Positions 19,290 through 31,302 of a stretch of 64,000 nucleotides of DNA are shown here, piece by piece. The stretch is from Conchocele bisecta (taxonomy: Eukaryota > Mollusca > Bivalvia > Lucinida > Thyasiridae), in contig CM055279.1 in NCBI GenBank assembly GCA_029237695.1, positions 868,001-932,000 on the forward strand, read 5' to 3'. The position numbers and the translations under genes are program-made. Below the pieces are notes generated by a model. The model had not been told where the DNA came from, made no database searches, and saw only the letters and a list, made by a program, of their open reading frames with translations. Within the stretch, counting starts at the first letter, position 1. Each line of letters opens with the position of its first letter.

Positions 19290-22200
19290 CAACAGTATGG
19301 CATGTCACCAGTATGGATACATAGGAGTATGGCATGCCACCAATATGCATACATAGCAGTATGCCATAGCAGTATGGCATGTCACCAATATGCATACATA
19401 GCAGTATGGCATAGCAGTATGGCATGTCACTAGTAAGGATGCATAGCAGTACGGCATGTCACCAGTATGGATACATAGGAGTACGGCATGTCATCAGTAT
19501 GCATACATAGTAGTATGGCCTGTCACCAGTATGGATACATAGCAGTATCGCATGTCACCAGTATGAATACCAGTATGGATACATAGCAGTATGGCATGTC
19601 ACCAGTATGGATACATAGCAGTATGGCTGTACAGTATGGATACATAGGGCATAGGCATGTCCACCAGTATGGATACTAGCAGGTATAGGCCTTGTCACCA
19701 ATATGGATTACATAGCAGTATGGACAATGTCACCAGGTTATGCCTGTCCGACCAATATGGATAAACAGCAGTATACCATGTCCACATGATACATAGGCAG
19801 TAGGCAAATGTCGACCAGTATGGCCATGTCCACAGTATGGCACATAGCAGTATGACAGCAGTATCACATGTCACCAGTATGGATACATAGCAGTATGGCA
19901 TGTCACCAGTATGGATACATAGCAGTATGACATGTCACCAGTATGGATACATAGTAGTATGGCCTGTCACCAGTATGGATACATAGCAGTATGGTATGTC
20001 AACAGTATGGATGCATAGCAGTATGTCATGTCACCAGTATGGATACATAGTAGTACGGCCTGTCACCAATATGGATACATAGCAGTATGGCCTCTCACCA
20101 GTATGTATACACGGGTATGATCTGTCGCCAATATGTATATACACCAGTATGGCCTCTCACCAGTATGTATATACACCGGAATGGCCTGTCATCAGTATGT
20201 ATATATACTGTATGGCCTCTCACCAGTATGTATACATACTAGAATGGCCTCTCACCAATATCGATACACACCAGTATGGCCTCTCACCAGTATGTATATA
20301 CACCGGTATGGCCTGTCACCAGTATGGATATACACCAGTATGGCCTCTCACCAGTATGTATATACACCAGTATGGCGTCTCACCAGTATGTATATACACG
20401 GATATTATCTGTCACCAATATGGATACACACCAGTATGGCCTGTCACTAGTATGTATATACACCAGTATGGCCTCTCACCAGTATGTATATACACCGGTA
20501 TGGCCTGTCATCCGAATGGATACGGTATACACCAGTATGGCCTCTCACCAGTGTGTATATACACCAGTATGTCCTCTCACCAGTATGTATATACACCGGT
20601 ATGACATGTCACCATTATGGATACACACCAGTATGGCGTCTCACCAGTATGTATATACACCGGTATGGCCTGTCATCAGTATGTATATACACGGGTATGA
20701 TCTGTCGCCAATATCGATACACACCAGAATGACGTCTCGCCAGTATGTATATACACCGGTATGGCCTGTCACCAGTATGTATATACACAGTATGGCCTCT
20801 CACCAGTATGGCCTCTCACCAGTATGTATATACACCAGTATGGCCTCTCACCAGTATGTATATACACGGGTATGATCTGTCGCCAATATGGATAGACACC
20901 AGAATGGCCTCCCACCAGTATGTATATACACCGGTATGGCCTGTCACCAGTACTGATACACCCCAGTATGGCCTCTCACCAGTATGTATATACATCAGGA
21001 TGACCTCACGTATGTACAGACAACAGTATGGTCTGTCGCCAGTATGGATACACACCAGTATGGCCTCTCACCGGTATGTATATATACCAGTATGACCTCG
21101 CGTATGTACACACAACCGTATGGTCTGTCGTCAGTATGGATACACACCAGTATGGCTCGTCACCGGTAATGGATATACACGGAGTATATACTCGCCAATA
21201 TGGATACACACTAATATGGCGTCTCACCAGTATGTACACCTACACAGTTATCCGGCCCGGTCACCGATGGATACGGTACCATACACCAGTATGGCCTCTC
21301 ACCAGTATGTATACACACATATACTGTCGCCAATATGGATAGGACACACAGTATAGCGTCTCACCAGGTATGTATCACCACACCGGGTATGGCCTATCAC
21401 CAGTAGTATATATACACAGTATGACCTCTCACCAGTATCTATATACACTAGTATGGCTTCTCACCAGTATGTATATACACGGGTATTATATGTCGCCAAT
21501 ATGTATACACACCAGTATGGCCTCTCACCAGTATGTATATACACTGGTATGGCCTGTCACCAGTATGGATACACACCAGTATGGCCTCTCACCAGTATGT
21601 ATATACACTGGTATGGTCTGTCACCAGTATGGATACACACCAGTATGGCGTCTCACCAGTGTATATATATGCACCGGTATGGTCCGTCACCAGTATGGAT
21701 ACCGTACACACCAGTATGGTCTCTCGCCAGTATGTATATACACAGATATTATCTGTCGCCAATATGGATACACACCAGTATGGTGTCTCAGCAGTATGAA
21801 TATACACCGGTATGGCCCGTCACCAGTATGGATACAGTACACACAAGTATGGCCTCTCACCAGTATGTATATACACCAGTATGGCCTCTCACCAGTAAGT
21901 ATATACACCTGTATGGCCTGTCACCAGTATGTATATACACCGGTATGGCCTGTCACCAGTATGGATTCACGCCAGTATGGCCATCTCACCAGTATGTACA
22001 TACACCAGTATGGCTTCTCACCAGTATGTATATACACGGATATTATCTGTCACCAATATCGATACACACCATTATGGCCTCTCATCAGTATGTGTATACT
22101 CCGGTATGGCCTGTCACCAGTATGTATATACACCAGTATGGCGTCTCACCAGTATGTATATACACGGATATTATCTGTCACCAATATGGATACACACCAG

Positions 22201-23650
22201 TATGGCCTGTCACTAGTATGTATATACACCAGTATGGCCTCTCACCAGTATGTATATACACGGGTATTATCTGTCGCCAATATGGATACACACCAGTATG
22301 GCGTCTCACCAGTATGTATATACACCGGCATGGCCTGTCACAAGTATGGATACACGCCAGTATGGCCTCTCACCAGTATGTATATACACGGATATTATAT
22401 GTCACCAATATGGATACACACCAGTATGGCGTCTCACCAGTATGTATATACACCGGTATGGTCCGTTACCAGTATGGATACGGTACACACCAGTATGGCC
22501 TCTCACCAGTATGTATATAATGGGGTATTATCTGTCGCTTATATGGATACACACCAGTATGGCGTCTCACCAGTATGTATATACGCCGGTATGGCCCGTC
22601 ACCAGTATGGATACAGTACACACCAGTATGGCCTCTCACCAGTATGTATAAACACCAGTATGGCCTCTCACCAGTATGTATATACACGGTATAATCTGTC
22701 ACCAATATGGATACACACCAGTATGGCATCTCACCAGTATGTATATACACCGGTATGGCCTCTCACCAGTATGTATATACACCAGTATGGCCTCTCACCA
22801 GTATGTATATACACCAGTATGGCCTCTCACCAGTATGTATATACAGTTATACACAGGTATAATATGTCACCAGTATGGATACACGCCAGTATGGCCTCTC
22901 ACTAGTATATGTATACACCGTATGGCCTGCCACCAGTATGTATATACACAGTATGGCCTCTCACCAGTATGTATATACACGGATATTATCTGTCACCAAT
23001 ATGGATACACATGGCCTCTCACCAGTATGTATATACACCGGTTTGGCCTGTCACCAGTATGGATATACGCCATTATGACCTCTCACTAGTATGTATATAC
23101 ACCCCTATGGCCTGTGTCACCAGTATGGATACACGCCAGTATGACCTCTCACCAGTATGTATATACACCGGTATGGCCTGTCACCAGTATGGATACACGC
23201 CAGTATGGCCTCTCACCAGTATGTATATACACCGGTATGGTCTGTCACCAGTATGGATACACGCCAGTATGGCCTCTCACCAGTATGTATATACACCGGT
23301 ATGGCCTGTCACCAATATGTATACACATAAATATGACCTGTCACCAATATGTACACAGATGTATTATACACCGGTATGGCCTGTCACCAATATGTACATA
23401 TAAGTATGACATGTCACCAGTATATGTAAACACCAGTATGGCATGTCACCAATATGTATAAACAGCAGTATAACATGTGACGAGTATGTAAACACAGCTA
23501 TATGTCATGTCGCCAGTATGTGTACACGCCAATATGGCATGTCAGCAGTATATATAGACACATGTATTGCGTGTCGCCAGTATGCATACACGAGTATGTA
23601 TACACACAAGTATCGAATGTCCCCAATATATATATACAACAATACGACCA
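19290..23650 (+). repeat. 32-bp minisatellite (dimer of 16-bp units), ~130 copies
   Basis: The main unit is ACCAGTATGGCCTCTC joined to ACCAGTATGTATATAC; both halves start ACCAGTATG, so 32 bp is a 16-bp dimer. 19290-20100 is a variant with ATGTCACCAGTATGGATACA and TAGCAGTATGG. 20100-23330 is the main form. 23330-23650 is degenerate. Thirty-two is not a multiple of three and no phase has a stop, so every frame stays open. That yields ORFs of up to 511 codons (21370-22905) with a 32-residue superperiod. They are not credible genes: no initiation context and no sequence outside the repeat. Confidence 0.95.
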
Positions 23651-23654
23651 GTCA

Positions 23655-23803
23655 CACTAGTGTGTATCCATACTGTTGACAGTCCATACTGTTGTGTCCA
23701 CATACGTGACATGCCATACTTGTGTGTAAACATACTGGTGACATGCCATACTGCTTGTAAACATACTGGTGACATGTCATACTGCTTGGTATCCTAGCTT
23801 GTA
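23655..23803 (-). repeat. inverted segment of the same minisatellite
   Basis: Here the unit reads CATACTGGTGACATG, the reverse complement of CATGTCACCAGTATG from the left end. The switch of orientation occurs at about 23650. About five units remain before the right terminal repeat. Confidence 0.85.
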
Positions 23804-24244
23804 ACATGTCATACTGGTGTACAACCCTTGTAAACTGACCGTACGTCATTTCATTGGCTAAGTTATCGCGTGTGCACGCACAAGTTATTACGTGCGCACT
23901 CGAAACAGTTTTGCTTGCGTATATTGCGTGCGCACGCGAAACAGTTTTGCTTGCGTATATTGCGTGCGCACGCGAAAGTAAAAAAAATAGTTCCATGTCC
24001 CTCTGTGCCACCGTAAGTTCTTGTGGATCATACGTTGATATGTATAGTTAGTACGTGATCACTCGGGTGTCGTCGGGTAATTCGTCACGTGACCTGCACG
24101 TGTCTGACAGGAGTAAATATGCTTGAAAGCACATGCAGTTACGGAGGGAACAAACGCCCTGAAATGGCAAAACAAAACAAAATGGAAGCGTTCAGGAGAA
24201 GCGGACAATTGCAAACAGTGGAGCGGAACTGGTACACAACCGAC

Positions 24245-24435
24245 AGCGGTAATCCTGGCAAGATTGTTAACATTTCTGACCATCTGTTGGCAATACCAAC
24301 CCACAATCAAGAAATGTGTTGCACAGCCCAGGCTCAGCCAATCAAGCTGCTTGATTTCAAGCACAGTATTCTAGTATTTTGAAATCAAGCAATTGACAAA
24401 TACTGGCAGGATTAGCGCAGGCGACAGTGTAATCG
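24245..24435. mobile_element. MITE family H
   Basis: The core is CAGGCTCAGCCAATCAAGCT with TGCTTGATTTCAAGCACA. The right end is ATACTGGCAGGATTAGCGCA followed by GGCGACAGTGTAATCG. The left has CCTGGCAAGATTGTTAACAT. Other copies lie at 28150-28285, 32060-32300, 33200-33313 and 41187-41391, with a decayed piece at 26705-26790. Confidence 0.7.
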
Positions 24436-24829
24436 ACTTTCACCAGCCATAAATATGGAATACAATGTTTCCTTCCCATAAATTTACATACAAAACGTGT
24501 TTCCTTTCAAACCAATTATAGTTTAATGACCCAACATAACCACATAGTAAAATTAATTGCAAATTATGTAGAAATGAATTATAATATTCTAATGAAACTG
24601 TTATTGCTTGATATATTGTGAAATTTTGCTGACCAATCAATGTGAAGAAAACATATATTGAAATGTGTATGATAGTACAATATAATACAGCATTTCTCGA
24701 AAGTTTAATAGAATGTATGTGTTATACAACAATGTCCATTTTGCATTAAAGTCTATGGGAGGTGAAACAAAATATTCCCATTTTATTACACAGAGGAGTG
24801 TGGGTTACATGTAGCCTCCCCTTGCTCCG
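24436..24829. other. no feature recognised
   Basis: This is AT-rich sequence between MITE H and the GGGGCTAAG array. No convincing exon or repeat; the short - strand ORF at 24440-24640 has no motif. Confidence 0.4.
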
Positions 24830-25345
24830 ATTGGTCATGCCGAATTGCACGATGCCCCGCCTATCTCCGCCTATCTCCGTTTAGCCCTGCCTACCTCCTT
24901 TCAGTTCCGTCTAAATTTTGCTCCACTGATCTCCGTCTATCGCCATTTAGCTCCTCCTTGTTCCGTGGAGCTCGGGGTTAATGCAGTTAGGCGGAGAATC
25001 ATTGAGATAGGCTGGGCTAAGCGGGGCTAAATGGAGTTGGGCGGTGAATCATTGAGATAGGTGGAGTTAAGCGGAGACTGATTGCGATAGGCGGGACTAG
25101 CGGGGCTAAATGGAGTTGGGCGGCAAATCATTGAGATAGGTGGAGTTATGCGGGGCTGTGTGGAGTTAGGCGGAGACTCATTGAGATAGGCGAGACTAAG
25201 CGGGGCTAAATTGACCTACGTGGATAAATTAATCATTGAGATAGGCGGGGCTAAGCGGGGTTAGGTGGGGCTAAATGGAGTTATGCGGTGCTAGTATTAA
25301 GGAGTTAGGATGGGCTAAGCGGAGGTAGGCGGGGCTTAAACGCGA
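24830..25345. repeat. GC-rich tandem repeat in two opposite orientations
   Basis: From about 24975 to 25340 units contain ATCATTGAGATAGG, GCGGGGCTAA and ATGGAGTTGGGCGG in the + sense. From 24830 to 24970 the complement appears (CCCCGCCTATCTCCG, CCGTTTAGCCCTGCC). The two arms form a large imperfect inverted repeat centred near 24973. The unit is about 55-65 bp and variable. Confidence 0.75.
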
Positions 25346-25859
25346 TAATAAGCTTCGCAGTGGACGGATGCTTACAGTTGACCGTTATTTGATGTCATGT
25401 GACTGGAAAGCAGGGAAGCAAACCAGGAAGGTCAGTATAATGGAATGGCGTACCAGAGAACATATCACAGGGTTGATTTGCCCAATATGTCTAGACCTAG
25501 AGTCCTCGCTATGTTATAAGTAAAACAAGCCACGTCATTTCGATATAGCATGTATTGCGAACAGGAAAGCCGGGATGAAAGAGGGCGGACACGAGAGGTG
25601 GTAAAGTAGCATACAGTTACATTTTTCAACAAAGCAGTAAACAAATTGAAAAGAAATACATTAAGACATGGATAAACAAAGAATACACAATTATCATTGA
25701 GATAAATAAATACGAGTGACGGGCGGTAATTAGAGCGTACATGTAAGGTGCAAAGGAGAGCGACAGTTTTTGTCCCGCATATGCATATCTTTTCAGTTGG
25801 CGTCGGCCTATGCGGCGGCGGCGTAGTCGGCGGCATCAACATTTCACGTTATGTTTTTT
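25346..25859. other. no gene assigned
   Basis: The 125-codon - strand ORF at 25465-25842 starts with a proline-rich run and continues into a hydrophobic stretch. It shows no domain I recognise and no splice context. I treat it as chance. No repeat shared with the rest of the window is evident. Confidence 0.4.
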
Positions 25860-26510
25860 GTAACCATCTCACACAGAGGGAGCCCATGTGACCGTGACCT
25901 AATTTTCATGGTTCATTGACCTACTTTTCACATGCATTCAACGTTAAGTTTTTGCGTTTAGCTCTGTTTCTAAAACTTAACGCTCAGGTTAATTCATTGT
26001 TACTTCTGTTGCCCTCAATGGAATGCTTTCATATTACATACATGCATTTGTAACAACATCCCGCATTATTCTACAGAAAGCCCATGGTGCCCGTTAATCC
26101 CAAAGGTCAAGGTCGCGGGCTTAAAAGAATCCGGGTTTGGAAAACTTAACGCTCAGTTTAATTTATTACAACTTCTGTTTCCCTTGATGGAATGCTTTAA
26201 TACGTCTTAGGTGTAAACTATAGCAACATCCGGCATGATTCTACAGAAAGCCAATGGTGCCCGCTAACCCCAAGGTCAAGGTCACGGGCTTACATCATCC
26301 TGCATCATTATTCAGAAAGCGTATGGTGCCCGCTCACCCCAAGGTCAAGGACTTAGAAATTGTTTTGTTTCAATAACTTTACACTTCATTATAACTTTTC
26401 ATTCCCTCAATGGAATGCTTTAATATGTCATAGGTGTATTTTTAACAACATCTCACATCATTCTACAGAAAGCACATGGTGCTCACTAACCCCAAGGTTA
26501 TTACAAGCTG
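25860..26510. repeat. ~150-190-bp tandem repeat, about four units
   Basis: ATTCTACAGAAAGCCCATGG or close variants occur at about 26069, 26239, 26310 (shortened) and 26460. Each is followed by TGCCCG and CCCCAAGGTCAAGG. Between them lies AAACTTAACGCTCAG with CTCAATGGAATGCTTT. Confidence 0.7.
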
Positions 26511-27564
26511 CTTATGTACTATCAAACTGCGCCAAGCGGCACATCTTGCTCCGCGGAGCTCTTGTGTATTTAATAATTTAGTTAGTAATGTATGTGTTTC
26601 AATAGTGTTTAAACCTAATAATAACAGTATTGTGGTGCGTATTGGTCTACAAGATACTGGATACGGTCGGAAAACATATTTTACTTTCCAAGACAGTTTC
26701 TCAAACCCATATAGCACATATACAAACGCCTGCGTTAATTTTGCCAATATTATTAATGTTACTGAACATCTATTGGCAATGCTCACTGAGAACAGAACAG
26801 AACATATGAGAGCATGCCATTTATTGAGAAGCACACAATCTTGGGACACACACAGATAGCACAGGAGCCAACATGTGCATGCCGAAAACTAAATTGAACA
26901 ACTCAAGTGTCGTAGAGCATGTTGCTGGCTCAATAATACACATACTATGCATATATTTAGTATCTAATGTATGTTGTTGAATCCCAACAGCATGCAAACA
27001 TGCAACAGTATGCATTCTATTTTATAGTGATATGTTTGCGTGTATGTATTATATGCCATGTCAAAATGACTATTTGAATTTCGAGATAACGATAATTCCT
27101 TGTTTGCTAACATGCGCGCTATTTCCATTTATTACACTCTTGCAAATTATTTGCATGGGTTTCGCTGTGAGAGAAAACCCGTAATCCACAAATAATACAC
27201 CGTGAAGATAACACCCGTAAGTGCGCGCCTGTTTTATTGGAAACCACGCGTTACCATGTAAAATGTTTAATTTTTATTACAGTCAAAATAAAGCTATTTG
27301 AAAATGTGGAAAGAGTCTCGACTAATATAGAATGTTAATGTGATTGAATACATTCCAAACATGCACTCAAATATATCTGGTTAATAGAAACCGCTGCGTA
27401 ATTTGGATTTCAAAAAGTTTACATGACGTCGCATTTGACGTTACATAAGGTAACGTCAAAACGCGGGAAAACACGTCATTGTATAAATATTCATGCGCAC
27501 ATCACAATTCATTGATTATGATCTCAAAAATAGACTAAATGTGCATATGTATCCGCCGTGGACG
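26511..27564. other. no gene seen; decayed MITE H piece
   Basis: 26705-26790 has CGCCTGCGTTAATTTTGCCA and GAACATCTATTGGCAATG, remnants of MITE family H. The ORFs at 26463-26859 on both strands and 26821-27015 (-) overlap each other and lack motifs. 27420-27480 carries several ACGTCA-type sites, seen but not interpreted. Confidence 0.45.
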
Positions 27565-27574
27565 TGTAATAAAT

Positions 27575-27751
27575 AGGATATTCCATCGAACATGTTTGAA
27601 TAGCGGAAATAATACACTCGTGTCCGTCGGCGTTCGTGCAAGCATCTCGTGCAAGCATCTCGTTCGCTACGCTCACTTGTTGCTTACGCGGAAGCCGACG
27701 CACACTCGTATATTATTTCCCGCTATTCAAAATGTACGATGGAATATCCTG
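27575..27751. mobile_element. inverted-repeat element, ~50-bp arms
   Basis: AGGATATTCCATCGAACATG at 27575 is mirrored by ATGTACGATGGAATATCCT ending at 27751. The arms continue through TTGAATAGCGG and CCGCTATTCAA. The spacer is GC-rich and contains GTGCAAGCATCTC twice. It has no coding capacity. Confidence 0.8.
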
Positions 27752-28149
27752 TATATCTTTAATAAAATAACAACAACAACAAACAAAATCAACAACAGCA
27801 TCGAAAGTAAACAAAGTGTCTCTTTTTGATGTAATTGAGAGCGGCGTAGACTCTAACCCGACTGCACAGATGTACAGACTGACCAGAGCAGTCACCGTTC
27901 ATAGAGCCCGCTTTCCACGGCGCTCAGCATACACCCAAACAATAAATCTTACATATTTATACATGTTTGTTTACTGTCCCCATGCCCCCCCCCCCCCTGT
28001 CAAAGTTATATCTGACATAAATACGTTACGTTGCCAACCATATCTACCAACCTACATAAATTACCAATTTCAGTCATGTTGTTACCTTGTATTCTGACTT
28101 CCAATACAAGTATGTTCTGTTCTGTTCTGCTAATATACGATTGTGTTTA
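27752..28149. other. no gene seen; (CAA)n and poly-C tract
   Basis: CAACAACAAACAAAATCAAC is at about 27768. A poly-C run is at about 27986-27998. A short family B-like phrase (GCGTAGACTCTAACCCGACT) is at 27842. Nothing else is recognised. Confidence 0.4.
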
Positions 28150-28285
28150 TAACTCGCAATTAAACAATTTGATTGTCTGAGCCTGAGATGTAGCACAGCT
28201 CAGACTGAGCCAATCAATCTGCTTGATTGCAAGCACACTATTCAAATATTTTGAAAGTTGGCTAGATTAGCGCGGGCGGTAGTGT
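28150..28285. mobile_element. MITE family H, abutting the next array
   Basis: The core is GATGTAGCACAGCTCAGACT with GAGCCAATCAATCTGCTTGA. The right end is GCTAGATTAGCGCGGGCGGT followed by AGTGTATTTTCACTT. The 32-bp minisatellite begins within about 10 bp of this terminus. Confidence 0.75.
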
Positions 28286-30205
28286 ATTTTCACTTGAAGC
28301 AAACCCTAAAACCTTGAATTGATGGTTATAGCAAAGCCTAAAACCTTGAATTGATGGTCATAGCAAACCATAAAACCTTGAATTGATGGTTATAGCAAAC
28401 CATAAAACCTTGAATTGATGGTTATAGCAAACATTGAAACATTGAATTGATGGTTATAGCAAACACTAAAACATTGAATTGATGTTTATAGCAAACATTG
28501 AAACATTGAACTGATGGTTATAGCAAACCTTGAAACATTGAATTGACCTTAAAACTTTGAATTGATGGTTATAGCAAACCCTAAAACATTGGATTGATGG
28601 TTATAGCAAACCCTAAAACCTTGGATTGATGGTTATAGCAAACCTTATTAGCAAATCTTGAAAACCTTGAAACATTGAATTGATTGTTATAACAAATCTA
28701 GACACATTGAATTGATTGTTATAGCAAACCTTGAAACATTGAATTGATGGTTATAGCAAACCCTAAAAACCATAAATTGTTGGTTATATCAAACCTTTAA
28801 ACCTTGATTTGATGGCTATAGCAAACCTCGAAACATTGAATTGATGGTTATAGCAAACCCTAAAACCTTGAATTGATGGCTATAGCAAATCTTTAAACCT
28901 TGATTTGATGGCTATAGCAAACCTTGAAACATTGAATTGATGGTTATGGCAAACCTTGAAACATTGAATTGATGGTTATGGCAAACCTTAAAACCTTGAA
29001 TTGATGGTTATATCAAACCTTTAAACCTTGATTTGATGGCTATAGCAAACCTCGAAACATTGAATTGATGGTTATAGCAAACCCTAAAACCTTGAATTGA
29101 TGGCTATAGCAAATCTTTAAACCTTGATTTGATGGCTATAGCAAACCTTGAAACATTGAATTGATGGTTATGGCAAACCTTGAAACATTGAATTGATGGT
29201 TATGGCAAACCTTAAAACCTTGAATAGATGGTTATAGCAAACCCTAAAACCTTGGATTGATGGTTATAGCAAGCCTTGAAACATTGAATTGATTATTATA
29301 ACAAACATAGCAACATTGAATTGATGATTATAGCAAACATTGAAACATTGAATTGATTGTTATAGCAAACCTTGAAACATTGAATTGATGGTTATAGCAA
29401 ACCATAAAAACCTTAAATTGATGGTTATATCAAACCTTTAAACCTTGATTTGATGGCTATAGCAAACCTCGAAACATTGAATTGATGGTTATAGACAACC
29501 TTGAAACATTGAATTGATTGTTATAACAAACCTCGAAACATTGAATTGATGGTTATAGCAAACCTAGAAACATTGAATTTATTGTTATAACAAACCTAAA
29601 AAACATTGAGTTGATGGTTATAGCAAACCTTGAAACATTGAATTGATGGTTATAGCAAACCCTAAAACCTTGAATTGATGGTTATATCAAACCTTTAAAC
29701 CTTGATTTGATGGCTATAGCAAACCTTGAAACATTGAATTGATGGTTATGGCAAACCTTGAAACATTGAATTGATTGTTATAGCAAACCTTGAAACATTG
29801 AATTGATGGTTATATCAAACCTTTAAACCTGGATTTGATGGCTATAGCAAATCTTGAAACATTGAATTGATGGTTATAGCAAACCTTGAAATATTGAATT
29901 GATGGTTATAGCAAACTTTGAAATCTTGAATTGATGGTTATATCAAACCTTTAAACCTTGATTTGATGGCCATAGCAAACATTGAAACATTGAATTGATG
30001 GTTATAGCAAACCTTGAAATCTTGAATTGATGGTTATATCAAACCTTGAAACCTTGATTTGATGGCCATAGCAAACATTGAAACATTGAATTGATGGTTA
30101 TAGCAAACCTTGAATCCTTGATTTGATGGTTGGGGGCAAACCGTAAACCCCTGATTTGATGGTTAATGCAAACCCTGAAGCCTTTGAGTTGATAGTAAAA
30201 GCAAA
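28286..30205. repeat. 32-bp minisatellite, ~60 units, with 224-bp higher-order repeat
   Basis: The consensus is GAATTGATGGTTATAGCAAA followed by CCCTAAAACCTT. Variants include GCAAACCTTGAAACATT and TATCAAACCTTTAAACC with TTGATTTGATGGC. A block of seven units (224 bp) beginning TGGTTATATCAAACCTTTAA at 28781 is repeated at 29005 with essentially no changes. The array decays at its right end (30110-30205). No protein is supported. Confidence 0.95.
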
Positions 30206-30339
30206 CCTTGAAACCTGTATAGTGTGTGTCGGCAGTAAATGTGTAGGTGGATATGTTGCCCACACCACATCGCTTGTCAGCCTTGCAATAATTCACCGAT
30301 AGTTGATTAAACACGACCATACGGGCACCTTTCCCTGAC

Positions 30340-30535
30340 AATGCTGAATTAAATTTGTCGCCTGCTGTTTATTTTTTATTTTCTAACCAAAAACATGCTT
30401 GACAACACAAGTGAATCATTTCCACTGATAATGATTTTAAAATGTTGCCAGACCATGTTTTTATTGAGAATGAAGTCAAAATATGAAACAATAGCAGACG
30501 ATAAATTTCGTTTCTCGCATTCCAAAGGTTCGGGA
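30340..30535. mobile_element. MITE family F
   Basis: GCTGAATTAAATTTGTCGCC at the left and AGCAGACGATAAATTTCGTT at the right define it. The central hairpin contains AGTGAATCATTTCCACTGAT. Confidence 0.75.
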
Positions 30536-30658
30536 CACTGAACAGGGAAAAAAGAACAAAGTTCGTTATAGAAACAACCCTTTATGATATACATGTAATT
30601 CAATGTGTACCCGACTCTGGTAATGCCACCCTTGTCACATCGCCGTTTTTCGCACACA

Positions 30659-31302
30659 TTAAAGGTACATGCCCACACAGTAGGCACAAACTTTTCTTTA
30701 TAGGAATTAAATTAGTGTATAATTGTGTCACTATTCCATCAGTTCTAAACATTACGAGCAAGGGCGGATTCAGGTGGGGGGGGGGGGACCAGGTGCGCGC
30801 CCCTCCCCCCTAAACTCCCCCCTCCCTAGCACGTTCGATAATATAGTCAAGTATTGCAAAATAGTTACGCCCCCACTCCCAACCCGAAATCCTGGATCCG
30901 CGCCTGACGAGTGCCCACAAAACAGATGTAATCATTTAGTAATGTTTATTTTACTGATAGTGACGCGCGGTGGTATCAGGCTATTTTCATATGCAAACGA
31001 GGTATGATTGTTAATTATTTATACTAATTAAATGCGTCACCTGAAAAAATAATATTTTCGACACATTATAAAGTATGATCATTGCCATCAAACAACTAAA
31101 TAGTAATGTCTGTTAACCTTTTAAGGAAACACAGTTATCGCCCCTGATATCAGTGTAAAAGTTTACGTCATATAAAATGTATAATAATGCCAATCAACAC
31201 GTGGGGCAATGGTGAATTAATGTTAATTTTGCCAGAATATGTCTCAGATGATGTCTCTCATATAAATAACTGTTTTGCCTATTGAGTGGGCATATATCTT
31301 TA
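30659..31302. mobile_element. mobile element family I, complete, with nested insertion
   Basis: The left end is TTAAAGGTACATGCCCACAC with AGTAGGCACAA. The right end is GAGTGGGCATATATCTTTAA, giving matching terminal inverted repeats. Internal landmarks are TACTGATAGTGACGCGCGGT, ACTAATTAAATGCGTCACCT and TATCGCCCCTGATATCAGTG. Copies lie at 53918-54360 (-), 56085-56295 (-, partial) and 58739-60871. A left-end piece is at about 36290-36410 (-). The 30759-30906 insertion interrupts this copy. It has no ORF of its own. Confidence 0.85.
30759..30906. mobile_element. 148-bp inverted-repeat insertion with 5-bp target duplication
   Basis: ACGAG flanks it on both sides (30754-30758 and 30907-30911). The ends are CAAGGGCGGATTCAGG and CCTGGATCCGCGCCTG, imperfect inverted repeats. 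It is GC-rich with poly-G and poly-C runs. Two other family I copies (about 56196-56200 and 36311-36316) carry the uninterrupted site as CACTCGTAA, the reverse complement of TTACGAGTG, so they are empty sites. Confidence 0.85.

Larger units (their letters stand above)
19188..23985. mobile_element. 4.8-kb inverted-repeat element filled with a 32-bp minisatellite
   Basis: Terminal inverted repeats lie at about 19216-19290 and 23804-23880. The left contains AGCTTAGCCAATGAAACGAC, CACGTCAGTTTACCAGGGTT and GTACACCAGTATGACATG. The right carries the inverse (CATGTCATACTGGTGTACAA, CCTTGTAAACTGACCGTACG, TCATTTCATTGGCTAAGTTA). Outside them both ends have GCGTGCACAC-type sequence: AAAACTGTGTCACGTGCAC on the left, and a 36-bp unit with TTGCGTGCGCACGCGAAACA on the right. 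The interior is a minisatellite and no transposase is visible. The core appears to be a small foldback transposon whose left internal part has expanded. Confidence 0.75.

Noticed and set aside
21370..22905. 511-codon ORF rich in Tyr, His, Ser and Pro
   Set aside because: It lies wholly in the 32-bp minisatellite, is periodic at the DNA level in all frames, and has no non-repeat sequence, start context or splice signal.
25465..25842. 125-codon - strand ORF with proline-rich start
   Set aside because: No domain, no splice context and no start evidence; length is within chance for this AT content.
28286..30205. CRISPR-like array
   Set aside because: Units of 32 bp follow each other directly with no unique spacers and the context is eukaryotic.
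30723..31007. 94-codon ORF starting in a Gly/Pro-rich stretch
   Set aside because: It crosses the 148-bp inserted element with poly-G and poly-C runs and then family I; it is not conserved as a frame.
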